Below, in pieces: positions 12,292 through 23,591 of a stretch of DNA of 64,000 nucleotides. The number at the start of each line of letters is the position of its first letter. Position 1 is the stretch's first letter. Position numbers and translations under genes: made by a program. The notes under the pieces were generated by a model. It ran no database searches. It was not told where the DNA came from and was given only the letters and a program-made list of their open reading frames with translations. Location of the stretch: contig CM029650.1 of assembly GCA_017311315.1 (NCBI GenBank), forward strand, positions 21,423,374 through 21,487,373, in the 5' to 3' direction. This DNA is from Dendrocalamus latiflorus. Taxonomy: Eukaryota; Streptophyta; Magnoliopsida; Poales; Poaceae.

Positions 12292-13160
12292 AACCTTTCC
12301 CCTTAAATGAAATCTCAACCCTGAGATTTGGGTTTACTAAAGAAATAAGTGTGGAAACTATGCTATGAGATCCTCCTCGCGCTCCTAACGCTTCCTACCC
12401 GGTGTTATTGCTCCACTGAACTTTGCAAGAAGGAATAACTTTACTCTTAGTCACACATTCAGACACTTCTAAAATTTTGACAGGGTGCTTATTGTAGGTG
12501 AGGTCCTCTTGAAGATCGATGGCTTCCATTGACATTGACTTCTCTTGGTGCAAGCTTTCCTTTCATCTGAAATCTCTTAATTATGAAGGATAGAACACTT
12601 TGCACTCTCCAGCGTGGTGATTGGTACTAGTGGACAGTGGGCAGGTGATAGGAAATACGACGGGGTGGGAGCCAGGACGGGAGGAGAGGCGGCGGCCGGT
12701 GGTTGACAACGACGGTGGCCGGCGGGTGGCCTTGGCTAGGTTGGGGATTAGGTTATGGTAGGGATTGGGGAGGGGAGGCAGCAAGGTAGTGAGGTAGTGC
12801 AGACTTATGATGGCTAGGGTTACTTGGGGGAGTTAGGGGTCTTGCGGTTGGGGTTGGTTGTTTGGTTGGGGATAGTGTTTGGGGAGTGGATCTCATGGGT
12901 GGCAGGGTAGGTGGGATGGTCTCATTAAGTGGGACTGGATTTTGAAATTGCGCCGCGGGCAAGGGAAGTGGTGGGAGAAATAAGCCAGCAGTAAAAATTG
13001 ATGAGCCAATTCGAGCTTAACCCATCAAAACTTATAAATTAAGTGTTAGACTTGAGTTTGACTTGTTTAGCGTTTCGAGCCGACTTGGAACAACTCGTAG
13101 AGCCCAAGCTTTTCTTCGAGCCCTACGTGCAGTCTCCTAATCCTGCAATGCGTGGGACCC
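12292..13160 (-). other. Probable remnant of the LTR element interior
   Basis: This sequence follows the putative polypurine tract and is likely the 3' untranslated part of the same gypsy-type element. The further part (about 12,600-12,970) is GC-rich without recognisable coding. The boundary with host DNA is not visible. Confidence 0.3.
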
Positions 13161-13164
13161 TGGT

Positions 13165-13420
13165 TTCCCTGCTCATTTCAGCTTGAGTTTCTGATTTATT
13201 TTTCACTATTCATAAATTTCGTCTTTTTCTGAACTTTTGGCCTTTTTTGAGCTTTTTTGCCGGTTCTTTTTTCCCGTATTTGTTTGTGTTGTCCATGATG
13301 AGATAGCATATTTTTTCTATTTTTAAATTTTTTTAAAATTAATTATGTCAAATAAATCACCTTCGGTTACAGTGAAATTTCAGTCATAAACTACAGTTTT
13401 TCAACCCAACCGAGCGGGCC
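13165..13420. mobile_element. Dispersed MITE family, copy 1
   Basis: One of four related copies in this window. Diagnostic shared words are TTTTTCACTATTCATAAATT, a central TTTTTTGCCGG..CTTTTTTCCCGTATT block, and an end reading CAACCCAACCGAGC. It has no coding capacity. The target duplication is not resolved. Confidence 0.65.
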
Positions 13421-13869
13421 TTATACTTCCGATATATCGGGCTCGTTTTTTCCAGTTTCTGGTAATCTATCAGCATGACTGTCTACAGTACCTTCGGGCC
13501 GCAGCCAACAAACGACGTCAACACAACCCAGTCGAGCAACCAGCCTCTACGCTCGCTTCCCCAGCAAGCGTGGGTTCGGCCTCGCTCCTTCCCCGACAAG
13601 CTTCGTCCTCTCCCCTGAGCCCCTCCCCCCACTGCCGCAGCGCCCCCACCGGCCACCACCCCTTCCAGGCCCCACCACTCAGTGTCTCATCCGTTGCTCG
13701 TGGACAAGAGCCAGCCCCGTGGACCCGTGGGCCCCACCCGCGCCGTCCACTTCGCTTTATACTATCTCCCAATAAAAAGCTCCGGCTGCCGCGGCTTCCC
13801 TGACCAAAACCAAAGCGCACTCGTCTTCCGTGCTCAACTCCGGCGGTCTCGGCGGCGGATTAAGCGGCG

Positions 13870-14300
13870 ATGCTGCGGGAGCTGCAGGCGCTGTGCAAGA
13901 GCCACGGCCTCCCCGCCGGCGGCTCCAACGCCGACCTCGCCGCCCGCCTCGCCGCCGCACTCCCCTCGGTACGGACGGGCACGCGCATCAAACCCTCGCT
14001 TGCCTCGCCCCCCCCCCCCCCCCCCGGTTCCGTGTTTTTGGGAAACGGCGGAGGAGACTGATGATGTCTTGCGCTTTGTCGGGTTCGATTGCTTTGCAGG
14101 GCTGGCGCGGTGGTGCGGAGGAGAAGGTTGCGGTCGCGGCGGAGGGGGTGGTGGGGAAGGGGTGTTTGAAGCGGTCGGGCGGTGGTGGTGCCAGCGGCGT
14201 CGGGGGCATTGGTCCGGCGAAGAAGGTGACATTTGTGCTGGAGGAAGAGGCGGAGGAGGAGACGGAGGCGAGGCGGAGAAGCCGGAGGTTGCGACGGTGA
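13870..14300 (+). pseudogene. Truncated two-exon copy of the SAP-domain gene
   Basis: Exon 1 (13870-13968) encodes MLRELQALCKSHGLPAGG..., the SAP helices of the gene at 23592. Exon 2 (14100-14300) encodes the following KGCLKRSGGG, KKVTFVLEEE and RRRSRRLRR blocks, and then a TGA stops the frame. The exon-intron junctions match the large gene (donor after TCG, acceptor TTTGCAG). The predicted product is only 99 residues against about 2,661. The start codon of the parent has become GGCGG, and the present ATG was created by an 8-bp insertion beside it. Similarity extends upstream into the GC-rich 5' flank (about 13,560-13,870). The intron contains a C18 run. It may be transcribed as a small SAP protein, but it reads more naturally as a broken duplicate. 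Confidence 0.75.
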
Positions 14301-15030
14301 AGGGGGCGTCAGAGGACGGAGGACCACATTGGTGGTGCTTTTGCTGTAGGAAATGGGAATGCACGATGGTGTAAGCCTCCTTAAGAGCACCTATCCTTGA
14401 TTTGGATATGCTCTTGGAATAATTTTAGTTTTATCTAACTACATCTCAAATCTTTTTGTTTGAAAAAGAAATCTGGCTAGCCGAATGAAAACAATTGGCC
14501 AGCAACCCAAGCTAAGTCAGACTTTAGTTTGATTTGAATTATACTTATGAACTAGGTCCCCCCCCCCCCCCTAAGTGCGCCAGTTTGATAATCTAGGAGC
14601 AAGATTTGAAAATGCATCACATCTCGGGCACGGCACCCTCTAAAAGTTATTTGTGTCTGCTCTTAGAAAAATAAATATCTCAAAGGTGATATCAGAATAA
14701 TACAATGTTGTTTCTCTTTAGCTGCTGGAGAAAGTAGAACTTTTGTTTTTTAGTGGTCGAATCGAACAGGTTGCTTGATTATGTGTAACCTAGTGTGTCA
14801 TGTGCTCATGGTGGATATTAAACCGCAGGAGTTGCTTACTTGATTTGATCTCTTAAGCTCTAAAGTACTGTTAAATTGGAAGAATGTGTAATGCAGTAGT
14901 CATATTAGTAAATAGTCAATACCTTTGGGCTTTGGGTTAAGTATATGTGTTATTAGTATTCTCCAATGCTAGTGAGAAGTGAAATAATATCCAGATAAAA
15001 GAAATCATATAAGATAGTTTCCAGATATAC
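14301..15030. other. Unassigned sequence with a C-run
   Basis: No similarity to the next part of the large SAP gene is visible beyond about 14,300. A C13 homopolymer lies near 14,560. No gene is recognised. Confidence 0.35.
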
Positions 15031-15382
15031 TTTGGACTTGAACACTAAAAGAGGAATTGCAGGAAGTCGATTCCAATTACTTCATAGTTCACAAACTGAT
15101 GTCATTTTTATTCCTGAGGAGACTAGCTTTGCTCAAATGTCTGTTAAAAAAAAGAGCGAGTTGCAGCACGGGAACAAGGTACAATACAATCTCATCATAC
15201 TGTTATGTGTAACTCGATTAGAGTCAGCTATTTGGGTGACTTGGGTCTACTTTTGCTACGAGGAGAGAAAGACTTCTGCTTCAGATGGCTTGAACATGGA
15301 GCATGCTTTTGTGACTCAAATCAAAGAAATTTGTTCATAACTGTTGCAGCCCTTAGATGGGGTACCTGAAAGTAAGGAGTAA
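15029..15382 (+). pseudogene. Exon-like fragments of an unknown gene
   Basis: The frame from about 15,029 to 15,178 ends at a good donor (AACAAG then GTACAA). A second short open piece after a GTTGCAG acceptor near 15,350 runs to TAA at about 15,382. The codon content looks more protein-like than its surroundings, but I do not recognise the product, and no start or further exons are clear. It could be the 3' end of the truncated SAP copy or an unrelated fragment. Confidence 0.25.
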
Positions 15383-15982
15383 AAGTGCCGCATAAAGTTC
15401 GTAGAACTGAAGAGAAAATTCTTAAGACTGGTTGTAGTCTTTCAGGTTCGGCATTTGGAGTATCAACAATAGCAGCCCTGACTTCCCTCCTACTTTCGGC
15501 GGCTCACTCTCGAGTCATCGCAACCCACCGCTGTGGCGCTGTGATGTGGTTATGCTGGGATATCAGCTATAGAACGACCTTGCTTTCTTGTATGAATTGA
15601 GATGGTTGTATCATTTGCGTCTGGTAAATGATGCTTGCAACGTATGTGTATAAGAACAACATAAGCTGTATGAATGCTGGATGTGTTAATGAATTAACCA
15701 GGAATTCAGGATGTGTATTGATATGTACCAATGAAAGGTCATTTTTGTGATATTCTGCATCATTCATTTTCTGGTCATTTTTTTTTGGGTGAGAACCTGC
15801 ATACTTCAATTGCCCGTGTTGTTGATCCGTGTTGATGATAAGTGCAGCTGTTATTGCAATGGGCTGCCCAAGCTGCAGCAGCTACCGCTGCTTGAAATGT
15901 GCTTCTGCCTCGGATCTGGAATGGTGTTGCTTCTACTGCTAGTACTTCCTGGTGATGCTACCACTCATTGAAATGTATAGTG
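15383..15982. other. Unassigned sequence
   Basis: Several short open frames occur, without recognisable domains or splice signals that would join them into a gene. Confidence 0.3.
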
Positions 15983-16262
15983 CCGTTCACTTGGGTTGAA
16001 ATAACCTGGTTTATGGCTGAAATTATATTGTAGCTGATCAAAATTACACTGTAGTTAATGATGGTTTATTTGATGTAACTATTTTTAAAAAAAAAATAAA
16101 AATAGAAAAAACACGTTAGCCTATCATAGACAATGCAAACGAATACGGAAAAAAGAACCGGCAAAAAAAAGTTAAAAACCCAAACAATCAAAAAAATACG
16201 AAATTTATGAATAGTGAAAAATAAGTCAGAAACTAAAAGCTCAAGCTGACATGAGCGGAGTA
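15983..16262 (-). mobile_element. Dispersed MITE family, copy 2
   Basis: This is an inverted copy of the family seen at 13165. On the minus strand it shows the same run of motifs: GCTCAAG-type terminus, TTTTTCACTATTCATAAATT, GCCGGTTCTTTTTTCCG, then a TTATTTCAACCCAAGTG end. Confidence 0.65.
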
Positions 16263-16601
16263 AATGTGTGAAATGGACGCACCAGTGCAACACTATTTTG
16301 TAGCTTAGCTGCTGATGCTACAGTACCAGATTGTTGCTGTAGTTGAACAAGAACAATAACATTTGTTTGGACATTCTAGCATTCAAGCACTCCTAAATGT
16401 GTTCTGATAAACTGCATCCAAAACAAGATTTCAATCATCAAAAGCAAGTACTGACAAGAAGCCATAACAGTGAGTGAGAACATAATCGTCCAGAACAAAC
16501 GTGAAAATCATATTTCCAATGACAAGTACAACACAAATTTGATGTTGCTTGTCATTAGAAACATGAATTAATTGTGTTCCTGACCGGCTTGAGATATTGC
16601 T

Positions 16602-18681
16602 TGTTAAAACTTTGATTCAGGAGAAAACACATGTATAATCTGAGAGAACACGGAAGAAATTTCTGAATTTCTTTATTCTCTTATTTGCTCCCCTCTTTCT
16701 TTTTTTTCTTGCTTTTCTTCCCTTGCTTATAAAACTAGGTACAAGTCTTCCCAATATATAGAGATAAAACTCTCATACTCCTATTCCAATTCGGACTTCA
16801 AGTTGGACTCAACTTCAACTTAAGTTATACTCGGAAATGAACTCTACTATGACATGGATTCTACGTTAAGATTATTTCTAACAATCTTCAGCTTAATTTT
16901 GACTTGACTCTAAAACATTGAGGTAGTCGGACTCAACTACAACTTATTAAACTTTATGCCTAACACTTTACTTGAGTTTGGACGGCAACACATCTTTCTC
17001 AAACGTCCCTGACTCAACTCATCATCAGAGCATTGTTGATTCATCATCGCTGAGCGCTTCAGCAACAAACGCTTTCTTCATCTTCGGTTTGGGGCATTCT
17101 GAAGCAAAGTGTCCATAATCATTACAATTATAACACCTCACTTTTGCCTTATCAAACTTTCGATTCTGACAGCTTTGGCCACCACTCCTGGAAGTGTTCT
17201 TGCCTTCACGCTTCGATGATCAGATCTCCCATTCAGCACAGGTCAACAAGAGCTGTCCATCACCTTTGTTGCTATTATCGTGAATGCGTTCCTCGTACGT
17301 CTTAAGACGACTGATAACTTCCTTCATGGTCATTGTCTTTAGGTTTCTAAATTGCTCTATGACTGAAGCAATAGGGAGAAACTGTAAGGGAACATCACGA
17401 AGTAATTTCTTTACCACGTACAACTCTTCTACCTTCTCACTAAGGGCCCGTATCTTGTTAACGATGACCGTCAACCGGACGGCGAAGTCACTGATCGACT
17501 CTGTTTTCTTCATGCGCACCACCTTGAATTCGGTCTTGAGAGTTTGTACCTTTGCTTCCTTTACACGATCTGCGCCAAGATGCATCATCTTCAACACCTC
17601 CCACGCGGCTTTGGCCGTCTACTTTTTGGCCAGTAGGAAGAGCGTATCCTCTGGGATGCCCTGATAGATGGCTACCAATGTCATCTGGTCTTTGCGCACA
17701 TCGACGTTGTTGTTCTCGATCGCATCCCACACTTCTTGAGCCTTCATGTACACCTTCACCTTGATTACTCATGCTGCATAATTACTCGTCGTGAGCATCG
17801 GATAATGCAGCGATATAGCGGAACTCTCATTCGCCATCATATCGGATGATGCCTCGTCACCGGTGACATCACTTCCCGGAGTACGTGACACGATCTTGAG
17901 CACGGATCAAGAAATCAGGCTACTTTGAAGCGACTCTTGGACCGAGGAAACGGAAGAAAAAAACTGTACTGTTTTTTTCTTGCTTGGACTTGCTCTCTGT
18001 TGCTTGTCTTTGCACTCCGTTGCCTCTTCGCTGGGACTTGCTCTGCTTCTGTCGTATTTGTAGCACGACTTTTATTTCGTGCTGTCTTACGTGCAACTCG
18101 AATACGAAAAACGACTTTGGCTCGGAGGACACCGCGATGCTTTTTGCTTGAATTGCGGCACTGAGCGAAACTGGACGGTTCGGCTTCCGTCTTTAATGTG
18201 CGTCAACTTTTTCTTCGCACTTGTCTCGGTTTTCTTTGCGTCCTGTCTGCTTCTCTCGATGGTTCTTTGCGCTGACCGAAGGCGATGCTCGCCTCTCGGG
18301 AACTGCACGAGACGACTGTGAGACGCATGGAGACTGAATCGTCGAGACGATATTTCCAGCTACTCGCTTTTCGCATAGGCCTGATACCACTTGTTAAAAC
18401 TTTGATCCAGGAGAAAACGCACACATCGCAAATAATCTGAGATAACATGAAATTTTTTTGAATTTCTTTATTCTCTTATTTGCTCCCCCTCTTTCTTGTT
18501 TTTTTCTTGCTTTTCTTCCCTTGCTTACAAAACTAGGTACAAGTCTCCCCAATATATAGGGATAAAACTCTCATACTCCTATTCTGATTCGGATTTCAAG
18601 TTGGACTTAGCTTCAACTTGAGTTATACTCGGAAACGAACTCTACTATGACATGGACTCTAAGTCAAGATTATTTCTAACA
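16602..18681 (-). mobile_element. Gag-only copia-type LTR retrotransposon
   Basis: Two direct repeats, 16602-16883 and 18392-18681, start TGTTAAAACTTTGAT and end TTATTTCTAACA. The target duplication TTGCT is exact at 16597-16601 and 18682-18686. On the minus strand the 5' LTR is the right-hand one, followed at once by the primer-binding sequence TGGTATCAGGCC (initiator-Met tRNA type). The interior encodes gag only and no protease, integrase or reverse transcriptase, so the element needs enzymes from elsewhere. The two LTRs differ at a number of positions, including a short indel, so the insertion is not recent. Confidence 0.92.
17025..17840 (-). pseudogene. Copia gag (UBN2-type) with three nonsense codons
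   Basis: The frame reads without any shift from about 17,840 down to TGA at 17025-17027. It contains the gag polypeptide region (MKKTESISDFAVRL and neighbours) and a CCHC zinc knuckle, CYNCNDYGHFASEC, near 17,110-17,150. Three internal stops break it: TGA at 17769-17771 where a Trp is expected, TAG at 17619-17621, and TGA at 17220-17222 where an Arg codon is likely. Gag normally forms the retrotransposon particle and binds RNA. Absence of pol makes this a non-autonomous element even before decay. Confidence 0.85.
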
Positions 18682-18777
18682 TTGCTGATGCTTGACTTTT
18701 CAACAAATCATCTAACTAATTCTTGTGACACTAGGTGTTAACTTGTCACCAAGAAGAAAGCAACCGACAGTGTCAAA

Positions 18778-19032
18778 TAGGGGTGACAAAAAAACTCGTT
18801 AGTGTGACTCATTGGTTCGGTTTAAAATTGCTTTAATTATATTTGTTAATTGGTTAAACATTAAAATGAGTTGATTTTAAATGAATTTGAATTTTGCTCT
18901 AGCTTCGGCTCGACTCATAACCTCGCTTCTAAAAATACTTCTAAACTATACGTAAAATGATATTAAATTAAATTATGCTAATTTAAAAAAAATACTTGAT
19001 AAGATGAAAATGTGTCTTGATATCCATCCCTA
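18778..19032. mobile_element. Non-autonomous hAT element
   Basis: Ends TAGGGGTG and CATCCCTA are near-inverse, and the 8-bp duplication GTGTCAAA is exact at 18770-18777 and 19033-19040. No coding capacity. Confidence 0.8.
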
Positions 19033-19040
19033 GTGTCAAA

Positions 19041-20205
19041 CATCGAATGAACTCCGCAAGAAGTTTTGATCAAACAACCAAACTACCTTATTCGACAATC
19101 AAAACTTGATCCATTTTCGTGATTAAACTACTTTTTGGGTGACAAAAAAATAATCTAAGCAAAACAATTAAATTATGTTTATATTCCTTGGCAGCTAGCC
19201 CCGATCATCTTCCGAAGTCCTAATCACCGCCGCCGCCTCCTCACCTCTCTCGCCCACCTTCCACCGTGTTAATCCAATGCCGCCATCAACGCCAATGCCC
19301 TTGACCGTGGACCGCCTCATATTTTCCTCCCCTCATCCTCCGGTGATGCCACCGCTGCGGCGCTGCCTAAGGTGCCATGAACCTAAACTTCACTCTTCGT
19401 TGCGTCACTATCCACTTCTCAACGCCAAGACCCCAAGTCTTTAGCCGGTAGCAGTACCCTCGTCGCCTTGTCGCATTATCGGTCCGTCACCACCCACCAG
19501 AATCCATAGTTGGCTGCCTGATGAACCCCATAACTAAGACGAAGCACAAATCATGAGGTATGATGCAAAGGCTATAAATTTGACTGATTTCGAGGGAGAA
19601 ATGAGGTAACAAGTCCTTTTACTGCCTGTAGTAATATTCCGAACACAAAATTTGGTCAAGATGTAGAATATATCACATAATATGCTTATTGTTTTCTCTT
19701 CCAATTTTTTAATAACTTGCATAACTTTATGTGCTAAAAGAACTTAAAAGATGGTATACTAAGGGCCTGTTTAGCAGGGCTCATACTCCTAGATTCTCAA
19801 TCGGAGTAGTGGGAGCCTAACCAAATGCCCTGGCTCTTGGTTTTTCAAAATTAGGATCACTCGAGGAGCTGAGGGACCCGTAGTTCATTTTTTCGGAGCA
19901 AGGTTGGGGTCCCTCCCATAGGAATCCACTCCCAGTTACATTATTGCCCTTGGAGTTGAGATGAAATTACCCATCATTTGCCATTAACACAAAACAGTAT
20001 CTCACCTCTCCTGTTCAGCTCTCACCCTGTATTTCTCACGCATCGCCCCTCTCTATCTCTCTGTCTCTCGCCCGCATGGCGGTCTCCATGCCCAAGCTGC
20101 CACCACTAGCCAGGAGCCCTGTGCCGCCGGTCCCTCCACATGATAATCGGTTTTGCTTCCCCTTGCTAGCGCACTTAGTTGGGGCTGGTCATTGCCAAAA
20201 CAGTT
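19041..20205. other. Unassigned sequence with one transposon-like end
   Basis: The part at 19,195-19,520 is C-rich and could be a decayed gene or element fragment. GGGCCTGTTTAGCAGGGCTC near 19,763 resembles a common grass DNA-transposon terminus, but I did not find its partner. Confidence 0.35.
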
Positions 20206-21747
20206 CCTCGTTGAAAGCATCTATGCCTTTCAAATTTTTTTGGTAATTAATGATGACTATGCTTAAAGGACTAACATGTGTGTTAAGATGATCGATAGGT
20301 TTAGTCCCAGATTTGGAGGATATCATGGAGAAGAAAGTGAAAAGTATGCAAAGATGATTATGGGTTGACACGGCTTGAGGCAAAGGTATAGAATGGCCTA
20401 AAGGCCTTTTTCTAGATTTTATCGGTCTTAACGTATGTTGAATTAAGGCCGGATTGATTGTCCAGATATCGTACTATTAAGACAGGTTCATGGCTAGTAG
20501 GTTGATGATGACAATATGCCACATTGCTCAATTTTAGTGCATGCATGCATTTAAAATTACTTTGTTATCCTTCTGCACTATTTTTCCTGAAATCGGTATG
20601 ATCACCGTTGACACCACGGTAGTAACGCTGCATTGGTACTACCGAGACTTACATGCTGGTACGTATTTTCCAGAGACATGTTTTTTTTTATGATTTTCAT
20701 ATGTGGTACCAACACTTTTGTTCTCTGCTAGTGCCTCTGCGGTACTACCACACATGCGGTGTGACTGCATTTTTCATATAGCTATATTTTGGGGAGATTT
20801 TCTCCCCTCTGGGATACTACTACATCATACGTGGGGTACTACCGCTTGAGTGGTATGATTGGGACATGTGAGTGCGGTATGATCAATTTTTATATTAACG
20901 ACTAGTTTTAGTGCATTCAGTGATTAATAAGCAGCCATTGAATAGTAGGTGTGGTACTACTGGCAATTACATGGTAGTAGTACTGCTTGCCTTGATTTTT
21001 GGTGATTTCGTCCCCAACGGTCACTCTGGTTGGTGAATGCTATAAATACCTCCCCACTTGCAGTAAAGGCACTTACTTGGACCCCAATTGAATACACTCA
21101 AGCCCTTGCATCCCTTTCTTCAAGTCTAAAGCATTTAGTTCACCATTTGAGGTTGTGGAGAGCATCCAAGTGTGTTGCTTCAATAGTTTGAGCTTTGTGG
21201 CACTTGAAGACTTTCAAGCAAGTGTCATCAACTAGTTACTCTTGATGGTTGTCGCCACCTAGATGGTTTGAAGAAGTTGAGTTCGGTGATCTCTTCAAAA
21301 AGCTTATAAAAGAGACCTGGTGTGGTTGTAAAGGTTAGAACTCACATCTCGAAGCGAGAAATAGCTACCTCTAGTGAATTGAGAAAATACTCAATTTGCT
21401 TAGGAAGACGACTTGATTCGTTCAAGCTCTCTCAACATGGATTAGGGGAGACCGGTAAGTCTTCGAGACCACGGTGAAAAGTTTCCTATGTTTTCGTGTG
21501 GTTTACTCTCTTGCTCATTACTTGGTGCATTTACATTTCTTGTGATTAATTGCTTAGTTTTCTATCTAGAATTGTATTTTGCTTGAACCTAGCTTGTTGA
21601 TACATGTAGTGAGAGTTAGATTATTTAGGCCTTGATTTGTACAAAAACAAATTTTAGTTCATACTTGCCCAAAAATCGAGTTTTTAGCCAAAAGATTTTA
21701 AAAACCTCCTATTAACTCTCCTTTAGTCGGTTATCTTTGATCCTACA
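20206..21747 (+). mobile_element. Solo LTR of a SIRE/Maximus-like copia element
   Basis: It begins near GTTGAAAGCATCTATGCC and ends CTTTAGTCGGTTATCTTTGATCCTACA in the manner of SIRE-type LTRs. The middle has the many GGTACTACCG-type words characteristic of these LTRs, and CTATAAATACC near 21,040 could be its TATA box. No primer-binding site follows the end, so it appears solitary. The exact start and a target duplication are not resolved. Confidence 0.6.
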
Positions 21748-23300
21748 CTCGCCACCAGTCTAGTGTGCCCTCGTGGACTTGCTTGCACGACTGTTCCGCT
21801 TCTCCTTGCCACTTCTTCCCTAGGACCCATGTAGGTTAGAGCCCGACCACCACTCCCTTGCTCCTTGCCCTCCCCCCTCTTTGAGTTGTATTGTGTAGAT
21901 CTATATTAGATTTGGTAATTAGAGGAAAATATGTAAGGATATTACGAAATATTTTGATTGTGATCTGTTAGGATTCGATCCTATTTTGGATTTGTACAGA
22001 TCTAGAATTTCTTGATGACTACGTGAGTATGTGTGTTTGTGATTAATGACAGATGGTTCATGAACAATAGCTAGCGCAGGTACTGTGAAATGATTCTCTT
22101 TTTTGTTTGTTCCTAGCAAACAAATATCATCTGATTCTTTTGGATTCATATGTATAGTGCTAGTTGTTTTGGAATGATTCATTATTGTCCTAGCAAGTGC
22201 CACATTGGAATGACGGGAAGTATACACTAGTTTTGATAGTTCTTGCATCAAGAAAGAGGTATGTTATTGCTATTACTTGTTAATGAAAAAGTCTGTTACT
22301 AGTTGTACATGAGTTATGACTCGATAATAGTTCAGTAGAAATGTGTTACTTCTTGCATGCTGCTTTGTGTAGTACAGGATGAGGATGTGAGGATGCACGA
22401 GTAGGTACAGATGAGCAGATCTGTGACTGGAATGCTCCGGATGTAGGGCCAATTCTGAGGATATATGCTACTACTAGTTTATACTCACAGAAGTGTTTAG
22501 CAAATTGCAAGGAATAGAGCAATAACACAAATTGAGACAAAATTCAATTCACTCATTTCAGCTAGAGCTGGTCTGGCTGCCAACCAACGATCGGTTAGAC
22601 TGTCGAGAATCGACTCAAACTTTTCCCAGTAACAAGGCACCCGATCATATTGCTAACCACAAACTGATCAGACCGCTTAAGAGCATAAAAAACACTCTAT
22701 TTGGAATTTCAGTTAATATCTATCTAGTTTCAACCTATTACTTTAAATTGAGTGGCACCTGGTACAAAGATATTCTCAATCACATATATATAATTATTTG
22801 GTATCTATTTTTCAAAAGTACATGCGATCAATTAGAACCCTCATTAGCTGTCGGTAACACCACTGTTCTCAGGGCGGTTAGATCGATTAAAACCTGGCAT
22901 CAACTATGAAATCTGAAAAACTTCAGAAACAAACCCAAACTTCTACAAAACTCGCACATCAATATCAAATACTTATCACATAGGGTGACCTTTACGTGTT
23001 CTCATATTTTCTCTTCCAGTTTTTATATCCAACGAATAATTCTGTATGCGTGAGCTGTCAGTCACGTGATCCGCTCCTGTCTTTGGAGCACGGCACGTGG
23101 AGCGCTTTAGCCGTACTGCACGCGCGGGACCCGGGCCGGGTGTCACACAGGCACATTATCCACACATACCCGTCCGCGTGAACTCACTGGAACGTGGACC
23201 CACGTGGCCGTCCCACTACGCATACCCCACATACCAGTCGAACAGCCTGCGGCACGTCCCCGTATAGTCGCACGCGCCCGGTTCTGCGTCCGTCGTACTA
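21748..23300. other. Unassigned sequence upstream of the main gene
   Basis: No gene or element is recognised. The last 250 bases become GC-rich and probably contain the promoter of the SAP-domain gene. Confidence 0.35.
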
Positions 23301-23309
23301 GGCGGGAAA
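23301..23309 (-). promoter_or_regulatory. E2F-type binding site
   Basis: The sequence GGCGGGAAA (TTTCCCGCC on the other strand) matches the E2F consensus TTTSSCGC. It lies about 290 bases before the start codon of the SAP-domain gene. I did not find it in the flank of the truncated copy at 13.9 kb. It would fit S-phase expression, which is inference only. Confidence 0.45.
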
Positions 23310-23591
23310 CCCAAAATTCGAAACCTCCGTCTCCTTCCCGAGCAAGCCTCCCCCCTCTCCCACTGCCACGGCCTCCCCACCGCCGCCTCCGCTCCCTGGC
23401 CCCACCGCGCAGTCTCCGGCGCCACCGCCCGTGGTCCCCGCACGCGACGGACGCTGCGAACTTCAAATCCCCAGCGCGCCGGACAGTTTACCGACCAAGC
23501 CAAAATTCGAAGCGGACGAGACCGAAACCTCCGAGATGGCCAAGGGTCTCGCCGCCGCATCGTGCTGATCTCCGGGGGCGGTTTTGGGGGG

